Part shown: positions 46,625 through 55,180 of the stretch, piece after piece
Numbering within the stretch: the stretch's first letter is position 1
Layout of the letters: the number at the start of each line of letters is the position of its first letter
Assembly (NCBI RefSeq): GCF_029211185.1
Contig: NZ_JARGDO010000001.1
Span: forward strand, 33,318-97,317
DNA length: 64,000 nt
DNA from: Tessaracoccus caeni
Lineage (GTDB): Bacteria; Actinomycetota; Actinomycetes; Propionibacteriales; Propionibacteriaceae
Reading direction: 5' to 3'
Notes under the pieces: generated by a model
Told to the model about the DNA's origin: nothing
Database searches by the model: none
Seen by the model: only the letters and a program-made list of their open reading frames with translations
Translations under genes and position numbers: made by a program

Positions 46625-48676
46625 ATGACAACCCCACTCATCACTCCCGACCTGGTCAGGCTGGGGGTGGAGGTCGACGGTGACAAGCATGCGGTCATCG
46701 CCGCCATGGCCACCCTCATCGCCGGCACCGGGCGCGCAGAGCGCGACGGACTGCTCGACGGATTCGAGAAGCGCGAGGCGCAGTTCCCCACCGGCATGCC
46801 CGGTGGCATCGCCATCCCGCACTGCCGCACCGCCGCCGTCAGCGAGTCGTCGCTGGCGCTCATCCGGCTGGACACCCCCGTCGACTTCGGCGCCAAGGAC
46901 GGCCCGGCCGACCTGATCATCGCGATCGCCGCCGGCGACGGCGCGGGCGACGAGCACATGAAGCTGCTGGCCAAGCTGTCGCGCTCCCTCATCAAGAAGG
47001 AGTTCCTCGCCGGCCTGCGTGCCGCGGAGACCCAGGAGGAGGCTGCCCAGCAGATCCTGGCCGTCGTGCAGCCCGAGTTGGTCGAGGGCTATGCCGAGCC
47101 GGCCGCGCCCGCCGCTGCTCCGGCCCAGGCCGCTGCTCCCGCAGCCGCTCCCTCTGCTCCTGCCGGACCGGTCATCCTGGCCATCACGTCCTGCCCCACC
47201 GGCATCGCGCACACCTACATGGCCGCCGAGGCCCTGGAGGCGGCCGCCAAGGAGAAGGGCATCGAGCTCTACGTCGAGACCCAGGGCTCCGGCGGCATCG
47301 AGCCGTTCACGGCCGAGCAGATCGCCAAGGCGAGCACCATCATCATCGCCGCCGACGTCGGCGTCTCCGGTCGCGAGCGCTTCAACGGCCTCGCCCTCAT
47401 CGAGTCGGGTGTGAAGCGCCCGATGGCGGAGGCCGGCAAGATGCTCGACGAGGCCGTCGCGGCCGCGAACAACCCGAACGCACGTCGCATGCAGGCCGAC
47501 GCCAAGGCGAGCTCCGACTCGTCGGCCGACGGACCGCAGGTGGGCTGGGGCAAGCGCATCCAGCAGGCCCTGATGACCGGCGTGTCGTATATGATCCCGT
47601 TCGTGGCGGCCGGTGGTCTGCTGACCGCGCTCGGCTTCCTGTTCGGTGGCTACGACGTGGCCTTCGTCTCCAACGACGTGGCTCTCAACTACTCGTTCTG
47701 GAACCTGCCCGAGGCGCAGACCTACATGCAGAACGGCGTCGAGCTGCTGACGGCTCAGTCGGGCTTCCGGCTGTACCTCGGCGCAGTCCTGGCTTCGCTC
47801 GGTGGCTTCGGCATGAGCTTCTTGGTGGCCGCACTGTCCGGCTACATCGCATTCGGCTTGGCAGGACGTCCCGGCATCGCTCCGGGCTTCATCGGTGGTG
47901 CCGTTTCCGTTGCCGTCGGCGCCGGCTTCATCGGTGGTCTGATCACCGGTATCTTCGCCGGCCTGGTCGCCATGTGGCTCGCCAACATGAAGCCCCCGCG
48001 CTGGCTCGCCGGCCTGATGCCCGTCGTGATCATCCCGCTGGTGACGACGCTGCTCGTCGGCGGCGTGATGCTGGTCCTGCTGGGCCGTCCGCTGGCCTCC
48101 CTGATGACCGCCCTGACCGACGGCCTCACCAGCATGTCCGGCGGTTCCTCGGCGATCCTACTGGGCCTCATCCTCGGCCTCATGATGTGTTTCGACATGG
48201 GTGGCCCCGTCAACAAGGCGGCCTACCTCTTCGCGACCGCTGGTCTCGCCGCTGGCACCCAGGCATCGTTCGAGATCATGGCCGCCGTCATGGCCGCTGG
48301 CATGGTCCCGCCGCTGGCGATGGCGCTGTCCACGACGCTTCGCCCGAAGCTCTACACCGCTGCGGAGCGCGAGAACGGCACCACGGCTTGGCTGCTGGGC
48401 GCCGCCTTCATCTCCGAGGGCGCAATCCCCTTCGCCGCGGCCGACCCGGCCCGCGTCATCCCGTCGATCATGGCGGGCGGCGGCGTCACCGGTGCGCTGA
48501 TCATGGCCCTGAACGTCGGCTCGAAGGCTCCGCATGGCGGCATCTTCGTGTTCTTCGCGATCGAGCCGATCTGGGGCTTCCTCATCGCCGTCGTGGCTGG
48601 CGCGATCGTGGCGGGCATCCTGGTGACCATGCTCAAGCAGATGGGCGCCAACAAGAAGGCTGCTGCCGCAGCCTGA
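46625..48676 (+). CDS. fruA: PTS fructose transporter, EIIA-EIIB-EIIC fusion
   Basis: The 683-residue permease imports and phosphorylates fructose to fructose 1-phosphate. EIIA occupies residues 1-150 with phospho-His H66 (GIAIPHCRT), an Ala/Pro linker spans about 152-182, EIIB begins near 183 with phospho-Cys C190 (ITSCPTGIAHTY), and EIIC from about 310 has some nine helices, with FDMGGPVNKAAYLF among them. It is 24 bp downstream of fruK and followed by a strong bidirectional terminator. Confidence 0.96.
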   Translation: MTTPLITPDLVRLGVEVDGDKHAVIAAMATLIAGTGRAERDGLLDGFEKREAQFPTGMPGGIAIPHCRTAAVSESSLALIRLDTPVDFGAKDGPADLIIAIAAGDGAGDEHMKLLAKLSRSLIKKEFLAGLRAAETQEEAAQQILAVVQPELVEGYAEPAAPAAAPAQAAAPAAAPSAPAGPVILAITSCPTGIAHTYMAAEALEAAAKEKGIELYVETQGSGGIEPFTAEQIAKASTIIIAADVGVSGRERFNGLALIESGVKRPMAEAGKMLDEAVAAANNPNARRMQADAKASSDSSADGPQVGWGKRIQQALMTGVSYMIPFVAAGGLLTALGFLFGGYDVAFVSNDVALNYSFWNLPEAQTYMQNGVELLTAQSGFRLYLGAVLASLGGFGMSFLVAALSGYIAFGLAGRPGIAPGFIGGAVSVAVGAGFIGGLITGIFAGLVAMWLANMKPPRWLAGLMPVVIIPLVTTLLVGGVMLVLLGRPLASLMTALTDGLTSMSGGSSAILLGLILGLMMCFDMGGPVNKAAYLFATAGLAAGTQASFEIMAAVMAAGMVPPLAMALSTTLRPKLYTAAERENGTTAWLLGAAFISEGAIPFAAADPARVIPSIMAGGGVTGALIMALNVGSKAPHGGIFVFFAIEPIWGFLIAVVAGAIVAGILVTMLKQMGANKKAAAAA

Positions 48677-48695
48677 TCGTCACCTGACGAAAACG

Positions 48696-48726
48696 AACCG
48701 CCCGGCCCCTGAGGGGCCGGGCGGTT
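48696..48726. terminator. Bidirectional terminator between fruA and the aminotransferase gene
   Basis: AACCGCCCGGCCCC and its exact complement form a 14-bp stem with a 3-nt loop. A-rich sequence precedes it and TTCTTC follows it, so it can stop transcription from both convergent genes. Confidence 0.85.
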
Positions 48727-48737
48727 CTTCGTGTATC

Positions 48738-49934
48738 TCAGGCGCGCACGGCGGCGATCGCCTTGGCCACCGCCTCCAGGTTGCCGTCGTTCAGCGCGGC
48801 GACGCACATCCGGCCTGCGTCGGTGCCGTAGATGCCGAACTCGGAGCGCAGCCGCACCATCTGGTCCTTGGTGAGGCCGGAGTAGGAGAACATGCCGAGC
48901 TGGCCGGCGATGAAGCCCATGTCCTCGACGCCCTCGGTCTCGAGCGCGGCCACCAGACCGGAACGAAGCGTCTTGATCCGGTCGCGCATCCGGCCCAGCT
49001 CGTCCTCCCACAGCGCGCGCAGTTCGGCGTCGTCGAGCACGCTGGCCACGACGGCCGCGCCGAAGGTGGCGGGGTTGGAGTAGTTGGTGCGGATGATGAC
49101 CTTGAGCTGCGACAGCACGCGACGGGCCTCGTCGGCGTCCTGGGAGACCACGGACAGCGATCCGATCCGCTCGCCGTACAGGCTGAACGACTTGGAGAAC
49201 GAGGTGGAGATCAGGCAGTCGACGCCGGCCTCGACGAAGCGAGCGATCACCGCGCCGTCCTCGGCGATGCCGAAGCCGAAGCCCTGATAGGCCATGTCCA
49301 GGAACGGCACCAGGCGGCCCTCGGTGACGATGGCCAGCACCTCCGTCCACTGTTCGGGGGTCAGGTCGTAGCCGGTGGGGTTGTGGCAGCAGGCGTGCAG
49401 CACCACGATGGTGCCCGGCGCCGCCGCGCGCAGGTCCTCGAGCATGCCGTCGAAGTCGATGCCGCGTGCCTCGGGGTCGTAGTAGCGGTACTCGTCGACC
49501 GTGAACCCGGCGCGCGTGAAGATGGCCCGGTGGTTCTCCCAGCTGGGGCTGGAGATCAGCACGGTGGCCGAGGGATCGGCCAGGTACAGCAGGTCGGCGC
49601 CGACGCGCAGCGCTCCCGTGCCGCCCAGCGTCTGGACGGTGGACACGCGTCCCTCGGTCAGCGCTGCGGAGTCCTCGCCGAACACCAGGCCACGCACCGC
49701 CTCGCGGTAGGCCGGCAGTCCGTCGATGGGGAGGTAGCCATGGGGCTTGGTCTGCGCCGTGAGCCTCTGCTCGGCCTCGCGGACGCAGTCGAGCAGCGGG
49801 AGCTTGCCGGACTCGTCGAGGTAGACGCCGACACCAAGGTTGACCTTGGTGGCCCGATCGTCCTTGGCGAAGGCCTCGTTGAGACCGAGGATGGGATCGG
49901 CTGGAGCCAGCTCGATGCTGTTCAGCTGCGACAT
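48738..49934 (-). CDS. Class I aminotransferase, aspartate/aromatic type
   Basis: The 398-residue PLP enzyme has the E. coli AspC/TyrB-like layout: KVNLGVGVYLDESGKLPLL near the N-terminus, HACCHNPTGYDL, the PLP Lys in STSFSKSFSLYGERIG and the C-terminal Arg that binds the carboxylate (DAGRMCVAALN). It transfers amino groups between glutamate and aspartate or aromatic amino acids; which is preferred cannot be decided here. AAGGAAGGA precedes the ATG. Confidence 0.93.
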   Translation of the reverse strand: MSQLNSIELAPADPILGLNEAFAKDDRATKVNLGVGVYLDESGKLPLLDCVREAEQRLTAQTKPHGYLPIDGLPAYREAVRGLVFGEDSAALTEGRVSTVQTLGGTGALRVGADLLYLADPSATVLISSPSWENHRAIFTRAGFTVDEYRYYDPEARGIDFDGMLEDLRAAAPGTIVVLHACCHNPTGYDLTPEQWTEVLAIVTEGRLVPFLDMAYQGFGFGIAEDGAVIARFVEAGVDCLISTSFSKSFSLYGERIGSLSVVSQDADEARRVLSQLKVIIRTNYSNPATFGAAVVASVLDDAELRALWEDELGRMRDRIKTLRSGLVAALETEGVEDMGFIAGQLGMFSYSGLTKDQMVRLRSEFGIYGTDAGRMCVAALNDGNLEAVAKAIAAVRA

Positions 49935-50067
49935 GTCAGATTCCTTCCTTGGCTGCCGCTCCTCGGCACACCGGATTCAGCCTACTGCGAATCACCCATA
50001 TCGCCGTTTCTCGCCTCATCGCGGACCCCCTGGCACTACTGTTTTGGCAACCGACGAGGAGCCCAGC

Positions 50068-51210
50068 ATGAAGATCAACTTCGCGGAGTCCGCCCAGTCG
50101 ACCCTCGGGATCGAGTGGGAGCTCGCGATCGTGGACAAAACCACGATGGAGCAGGTGCCGGGCGCGCCCATCGTGCTCGAGACCGTCGAAGATCCCGTCG
50201 ACGGGCCGATCCGCGGGGAGTACCTCACGTCGATGATCGAGCTGGTCACCGGCGTGCACTCGACGGTGGCGAGCGCCGTCGCCGAGCTGAACGACCTGCT
50301 GGATCAGGTGACCGAGAAGCTTGACGCGCACGGGCTCGCCCTGATGGGCGCCGGCTGCCATCCCTTCGGCGACCCGACAGCGCAGAAGCCCGTCGACAAG
50401 CCCCAATACCGGCGCGTGACGGAGCGGGCCGCGTGGTGGGGGGCGCAGATGGCCATCAACGGGCTGCACATCCACTGCGGCATCAGCCATCGCGACAAGG
50501 CGCTGCCCATCACCTACGGCCTGGCCCGGTTCGGCCCGTACTTCATCGCACTGTCGGGCTCATCGCCGTTCTGGATGGGGAAGGACACCAAGTTCGCCTC
50601 GCAGCGCACCATGATCTTCCAGCAGCTGCCCACCAACGGGCTCCCCTATCACTTCGAGACCTGGGACGAGCTGGAGAAATTCGCCGGACAGCTGGAGAGC
50701 GTCGGCATGATCCAGAACCCCTCCGAGATCCGCTGGGACGTGCGGCCGTCGTCCTGGGGAACGGTGGAGAACCGCGCCATGGACTCGGTGCCCACCACCT
50801 TCGAGGTCGCCGCCCTGGCCGCGCTGTCGCAGACCTTGACCGAGCGGATGCATCGTGCGATCGACGACGGCGAGCCCATCGACCGGCTCCCCCACTGGTT
50901 CCTGCGCGAGAACAAGTGGCGCGCGGCCCGCTACGGGCTGGCGGCCGACGTCATCGTGCCTCGTCCGGACGAGTTCATGATCCACACCACCGACGGCATC
51001 CTGCGCTGGACCAATGACCTGCTCCCCGTCGCCGAAGAACTGGGCTGCGCGGAGGAGCTCGTCGGTGTGCAGACGCTCGTGCGCAAGGGGCCGAGCTATC
51101 TGCGTCAACGCCGCGTCTTCGCCGACACCGGGGGCGATATGGTGGCGGTCGCGCGGTCCATCGTCGACGAGACCCGGACGCGAACCCCGAGATTCAAGGA
51201 GCCGCTGTGA
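50068..51210 (+). CDS. YbdK-type glutamate-cysteine ligase (GCS2 family carboxylate-amine ligase)
   Basis: The 380-residue protein has the GCS2 signature (STLGIEWELAIVD, ELVTGVHSTVASA, NGLHIHCGISHRDKALP, RENKWRAARYGL). Family members join glutamate to an amine such as cysteine with ATP, but many are uncharacterised. GAGGA precedes the ATG. The GTG start of the following amidotransferase-like gene overlaps its stop. Actinobacteria normally use mycothiol rather than glutathione, so the true product may differ from gamma-glutamylcysteine. Confidence 0.88.
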   Translation: MKINFAESAQSTLGIEWELAIVDKTTMEQVPGAPIVLETVEDPVDGPIRGEYLTSMIELVTGVHSTVASAVAELNDLLDQVTEKLDAHGLALMGAGCHPFGDPTAQKPVDKPQYRRVTERAAWWGAQMAINGLHIHCGISHRDKALPITYGLARFGPYFIALSGSSPFWMGKDTKFASQRTMIFQQLPTNGLPYHFETWDELEKFAGQLESVGMIQNPSEIRWDVRPSSWGTVENRAMDSVPTTFEVAALAALSQTLTERMHRAIDDGEPIDRLPHWFLRENKWRAARYGLAADVIVPRPDEFMIHTTDGILRWTNDLLPVAEELGCAEELVGVQTLVRKGPSYLRQRRVFADTGGDMVAVARSIVDETRTRTPRFKEPL

Positions 51211-51938
51211 AGCCCTTCCTCCTGTTGAGCGCTCGTCCCGAGCCGGCGGCAGCGCGCGGCGAGTATCTGGCCGTGGCGAAGTTCGCAGGGCTCACGTCGC
51301 GCCAGCTGGTGCAGCACTCGGTGATCGACCAGCCGCTCGGCGGCATCGATCTCGGCGCGTACTCCGGCGTGATCCTCGGTGGCGGTCCCTTCAACTCCTC
51401 TGACGAGGACAAGTCGGATCTGCAGCTGAGGGTCGAGGCCGACCTGTCCTATGTGGTCGACGAGGTGCTCTCTCGCCAGATCGGCTTTCTCGGCCTCTGC
51501 TACGGCGTCGGCGTGCTGACCTCCGCGCTGGGCGGCGTGGTCGACCGCACCTATGGCGAGCCGCCCAGCGGCATCGCCGTCCGACTCACCGACGAGGGCC
51601 GCTCCGATCCGCTGCTGGCCGGCGTGACGGATGAGTTCGTCGCCTTCGTCGCTCACAAGGAGGCCTGCACCGAGCTCCCGGCGTCCGCGGTGCTGCTCGC
51701 CGAGGGAGACGACTGCCCCGTTCAGATGTTCCGCGTCGGTGAGCACGCCTACGCCACCCAGTTCCACCCGGAGCTCGACGCCGACGCCCTGGCCGACCGG
51801 CTGCGGATCTACCAGCACGCCGGCTACTTCGATCCGGACTCCCTGAGCGACCTGATCCAGATGGCCTACTCCACCTCGATGACCTCCGCCGTGCACAAGG
51901 TGCTCAGCAACTTCGCCGCGCGTTACGCGACAGACTGA
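51207..51938 (+). CDS. Class I glutamine amidotransferase-like protein
   Basis: The 243-residue protein has the GATase1 fold: LGGGPFN loop, nucleophile Cys in FLGLCYGVGVL and the catalytic His in ATQFHPELD followed by its Glu. It resembles GMP-synthase-type amidotransferases without the synthase domain. The GTGA overlap with the YbdK-type ligase suggests joint action, for example hydrolysing or supplying a gamma-glutamyl compound for the ligase product. The substrate is unknown. Confidence 0.85.
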   Translation: MKPFLLLSARPEPAAARGEYLAVAKFAGLTSRQLVQHSVIDQPLGGIDLGAYSGVILGGGPFNSSDEDKSDLQLRVEADLSYVVDEVLSRQIGFLGLCYGVGVLTSALGGVVDRTYGEPPSGIAVRLTDEGRSDPLLAGVTDEFVAFVAHKEACTELPASAVLLAEGDDCPVQMFRVGEHAYATQFHPELDADALADRLRIYQHAGYFDPDSLSDLIQMAYSTSMTSAVHKVLSNFAARYATD

Positions 51939-51957
51939 CCACTTCCGCGCAAAGTAC

Positions 51958-51986
51958 TTGACCGTGACCGGTTCGCTCTCTACGCT
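51958..51986 (+). promoter_or_regulatory. Promoter of the EamA-ABC transporter operon
   Basis: TTGACC (51958-51963) and TACGCT (51981-51986) are separated by 17 nt. The LacI-type operator begins 5 nt after the -10 box and so covers the predicted transcription start. Confidence 0.65.
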
Positions 51987-51990
51987 ACAA

Positions 51991-52008
51991 AATGAAACCG
52001 GTTTCATT
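51991..52008 (+). promoter_or_regulatory. LacI-family operator (perfect 18-bp palindrome)
   Basis: AATGAAACCGGTTTCATT is fully symmetrical with a central CG, as LacI/GalR operators are. It overlaps the expected +1 of the operon, a repressing position. A near copy lies upstream of ebgA at 61317-61332. Confidence 0.8.
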
Positions 52009-52020
52009 CGAGGAGGAACG

Positions 52021-52965
52021 ATGTCGAAGTCCACCCTGGCGACGTTCGGCATCCTGCTCGTGACCGCCATCTGGGGCTCCACCTTCTTCATCATCAAAGA
52101 CGCGGTGACGCTGATCGACCCCATCGACTTCCTGGCGGTGCGCTTCACGATCGGCGCCCTCCTGCCGGCCATCGTCTTCCACCGCTCGCTGCTTCGCCTG
52201 ACACTCAAGCAATGGGGCATGGGCCTGGGCCTCGGCGGCCTCTACGGCCTCGCCCAGATCGCGCAGACCGTCGGCCTGCGTCACACCGATGCCTCGATCT
52301 CCGGGTTCATCACGGGCACCTATGTGATCCTGACTCCGGTCTTCCTCTGGATCTTCTTCAAGTCGCGCCTGAACCTCACGACGTGGCTCGCCGTCGGGCT
52401 CGCCGCCGTGGGCCTGGGCGTGCTCAGCATCACCGGCCTCGGCTCTGGCGGCGGCCTCGGCGAGCTGCTCACCCTCATCGGCGCCGCCCTCTACGCCGTG
52501 CACATCATCGTCCTCGACCGGTGGTCCAGGGCCATGGACGCGATGTCGCTGACCGTGGTCCAGTTGATCGGCGTGGCGATCGTCGTCGTTGTGCTCGGCG
52601 CACCCGGCGGGTACCACGTGCCGACCGAACCGAGCGTCTGGGGGGCGATCGCATACACCGCGATCGTGGCGGGCATCGTCACCATGCTGCTGCAGACCTG
52701 GGCACAGCGCCATATCTCCCCCACAAGGGTCGCGCTGCTGATGACCTTCGAGCCGGTGTTCGCCTCCGCCTTCGCCGTCGGGTTCGGGGGCGAGGATCTG
52801 ACAGTGCGCCTCCTTCTCGGCGGCGGACTGATCCTGGGCGCCACCCTGCTCGGCATCCGCAGCGGCACACCCGAGCCGACGGAGCTGCATACCCTCGCCG
52901 ACCCCGCATCGCCTCCCTCCGAGGAACCCAAGAGTCCCGACAAAGAGTCTCGTCAACGTCGATAG
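52021..52965 (+). CDS. EamA/DMT-family transporter
   Basis: The 314-residue membrane protein has ten predicted helices in two EamA repeats, beginning ILLVTAIWGSTFFIIKDAV, with TDASISGFITGTYVILTPVF and PTRVALLMTFEPVFASAFAV as the conserved helices 4 and 9, and a hydrophilic Pro/Ser tail. Relatives export amino acids or metabolites, but the substrate here is unknown. GAGGAGG precedes the ATG. Its position as first gene of a sugar ABC operon, right behind the LacI-type operator and 14 bp before the binding-protein gene, suggests that it moves something related to the imported sugar. Confidence 0.88.
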   Translation: MSKSTLATFGILLVTAIWGSTFFIIKDAVTLIDPIDFLAVRFTIGALLPAIVFHRSLLRLTLKQWGMGLGLGGLYGLAQIAQTVGLRHTDASISGFITGTYVILTPVFLWIFFKSRLNLTTWLAVGLAAVGLGVLSITGLGSGGGLGELLTLIGAALYAVHIIVLDRWSRAMDAMSLTVVQLIGVAIVVVVLGAPGGYHVPTEPSVWGAIAYTAIVAGIVTMLLQTWAQRHISPTRVALLMTFEPVFASAFAVGFGGEDLTVRLLLGGGLILGATLLGIRSGTPEPTELHTLADPASPPSEEPKSPDKESRQRR

Positions 52966-52979
52966 ATCAGGAGAACACC

Positions 52980-54266
52980 ATGACCATCAGCATCACCCGC
53001 CGCCAGCTCGGCGGACTGGCAGGCCTCGCCACGGCGGCCGCGGGCCTCAGCGCCTGTTCGGGATCCGGCTCCGGAGGAGGCGGCAAGGGCAAGGTCGTCT
53101 GGTCCACCTGGGGCTCCCCCGAGGATCTGAAGAGCTTCGACCGCTTCCAGGAGGCCTTCAAGGCCAGCAACACCGACATCGAGCTCGTCTTCCAGCCCAC
53201 CCCGTCCTACAGCGAATACCACTCGAAGCTGCTCACCCAGCTCTCCTCCGGCACCGCCCCCGACGTGTTCTACATCGGCGACGACCGGGTGGCGTCGATC
53301 ATCCGCAACAACGTCCTGATGCCCATCGAAGGCGCCGGCGTCAGCGAGTCCGACTTCGCCGACAACGTGCTCGACATCGCCCGCTGGGAGGGCAAGCTCT
53401 ACGCCCTGCCCAACGACGTCAATCCCGACACGCTCTGGTACGACAAGCAGGCGCTCGCCGACGCGGGTATCACCGAGGATCCCGCCGAACTGGCCGCCAA
53501 TGACCAGTGGACCACCGAGGCCTTCTTCGGCATGACGGCCAAGCTCGCCGCCGCAGGCCTCACCGGCGCCGTGTACTGGAACTACTGGGCGACCCACGAC
53601 GGCTTCATCACCGCCGGCGGCGGCAAGGTCTACGACGACCAGGGCGCCTACGTCGCTCACACCGACGCGGCCAGCGTCAAGGCGCTCGACGACTACGCCC
53701 AGCGCTTCCAGACCGGCGAGTTCAAGCTCGCCGACCTGCTGCCCGAGGGCTCCGGCTCCGAGACGCTGCTGGTCACCCACAAGCTCGGCTTCCTCGCCGC
53801 CGGCCGCTACACCATCGGCGCGATCCGGGGCGCCGGCGTTGACGAGGCCCTCTACGACATCGTGCGCTGGCCCACCGTCGACGGCAAGGCCGCTCCCACC
53901 GGCGTCGCCGCCTCCTACCTCGCCATCAACGCGAAGGCCGCCGACCCGGAGGCGGCGCTGAAGTTCTTCACGGCCTTCCTCAATATCGAGGGTCAGAAGC
54001 TGCGCCTCGAAGGTCAGGGCAACGCGGTGCCGTCGATCAAGGGCGCCGACGACATCGTGCTGAGCGATGGCTACCCGGCGCATGCTCAGACGATGCTCGA
54101 CATGCGCGACATCGGCTACTCCAACTTCGCCACCGAAGCGGCCGTTCCCGATCTGTCCAACCAGATCTCGGTGGAGTACATGCAGCCGCTGTACGAGGGC
54201 AAGTCCGACACCCAGACCACCCTCGACGCCGTCGCCAAGCTCGTGGAAGAGAAGACGAAGCAATGA
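52980..54266 (+). CDS. ABC sugar transporter, lipoprotein substrate-binding protein
   Basis: The 428-residue protein (family 1 solute-binding) has a lipobox with Cys26 (GLSAC) and a preceding RR pair (TRRQLGG), so export by the Tat route is possible. The mature part reads KVVWSTWGSPEDLKSF and QLSSGTAPDVFYIGDD, typical of oligosaccharide-binding proteins. It captures the sugar for the two permeases that follow. No ATPase gene is in the operon, so a shared MsmK/UgpC-like ATPase elsewhere is expected. Confidence 0.94.
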   Translation: MTISITRRQLGGLAGLATAAAGLSACSGSGSGGGGKGKVVWSTWGSPEDLKSFDRFQEAFKASNTDIELVFQPTPSYSEYHSKLLTQLSSGTAPDVFYIGDDRVASIIRNNVLMPIEGAGVSESDFADNVLDIARWEGKLYALPNDVNPDTLWYDKQALADAGITEDPAELAANDQWTTEAFFGMTAKLAAAGLTGAVYWNYWATHDGFITAGGGKVYDDQGAYVAHTDAASVKALDDYAQRFQTGEFKLADLLPEGSGSETLLVTHKLGFLAAGRYTIGAIRGAGVDEALYDIVRWPTVDGKAAPTGVAASYLAINAKAADPEAALKFFTAFLNIEGQKLRLEGQGNAVPSIKGADDIVLSDGYPAHAQTMLDMRDIGYSNFATEAAVPDLSNQISVEYMQPLYEGKSDTQTTLDAVAKLVEEKTKQ

Positions 54267-55177
54267 GCAACGCCGCCACCGCCGGGGTCAGCCCCCGGCG
54301 GTCGTGGCGCGAGAAGGACCGGCGGTGGGGCATGCTGTTCGTCGCCCCACAGGCGCTCGGCATGCTGCTGTTCACGCTGCTGCCCTTCACCGCCGCGTTC
54401 CTGCTCGCGTTCACGGAATGGAACGGCTTCGGGATGCCGCGCTTCGTCGGCCTCGAAAACTTCGCCGATCAGCTGACCAGCCCGCTGCTCGGGCGCGCGA
54501 TCGTCAACACCCTGGTGATCGCCGTCGTCACGGTGCCGATCGGCTTGTTCCTCGCCATCCTCGCCGCCGTGGTGCTGAACAAGATCAAGGGCCGCCCGGT
54601 CTACCTGGTCATGTTCTTCGCACCCGTCGTGACCAGCTCCGTCGCCATCGCCCTGATCTGGTCGCAGCTGCTGCGCACCGACGGCGTGATCTCCGGGGCC
54701 CTGAGCGGCGTGCTCGGCATCGCGCCCATCGACTGGCTCGGCAACCCGTACTTGGCGCTCTTGTCGGTCTGCCTTGTGACCATCTGGGCATCGCTCGGAC
54801 TCAACGTCGTGATCTTCATGGCGGGCCTGCAGTCCATCTCCCCCTCGGTGATGGAGGCGGCCGCCATCGACGGCGCCGGACCCGTCGCGCGGTTCTTCAA
54901 GGTGACGCTGCCACTGCTGTCGCCCATCGTGTTCTACCAGTCGGTGGTGGCGTTCATCAGCTCGCTGCAGACCTTCGACCTGGTCTTCGTCCTGGTCAAG
55001 AACGCCGGCCCCGACAACGGCACCCGCACCATCGTCTACCACATCTACGACCTCGGCTTCGCCAAGTCGCAGTTCGGCGTCTCGAGCGCCGCCTCCATCG
55101 TCCTGCTGCTCCTGACCCTGCTGATCACGGCTGCTCAGTTCGGGGCGCAGAAGAAGTTCGTCCACTACGAGAGCTGA
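54263..55177 (+). CDS. ABC sugar transporter permease, MalF/UgpA type
   Basis: The 304-residue protein has six membrane helices (WGMLFVAPQALGMLLFTLLP first) and the EAA loop that docks the ATPase (MEAAAIDGAGPVARFFKVTLP). It overlaps the binding-protein gene by ATGA. Confidence 0.94.
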   Translation: MSNAATAGVSPRRSWREKDRRWGMLFVAPQALGMLLFTLLPFTAAFLLAFTEWNGFGMPRFVGLENFADQLTSPLLGRAIVNTLVIAVVTVPIGLFLAILAAVVLNKIKGRPVYLVMFFAPVVTSSVAIALIWSQLLRTDGVISGALSGVLGIAPIDWLGNPYLALLSVCLVTIWASLGLNVVIFMAGLQSISPSVMEAAAIDGAGPVARFFKVTLPLLSPIVFYQSVVAFISSLQTFDLVFVLVKNAGPDNGTRTIVYHIYDLGFAKSQFGVSSAASIVLLLLTLLITAAQFGAQKKFVHYES

Positions 55178-55180
55178 GCC

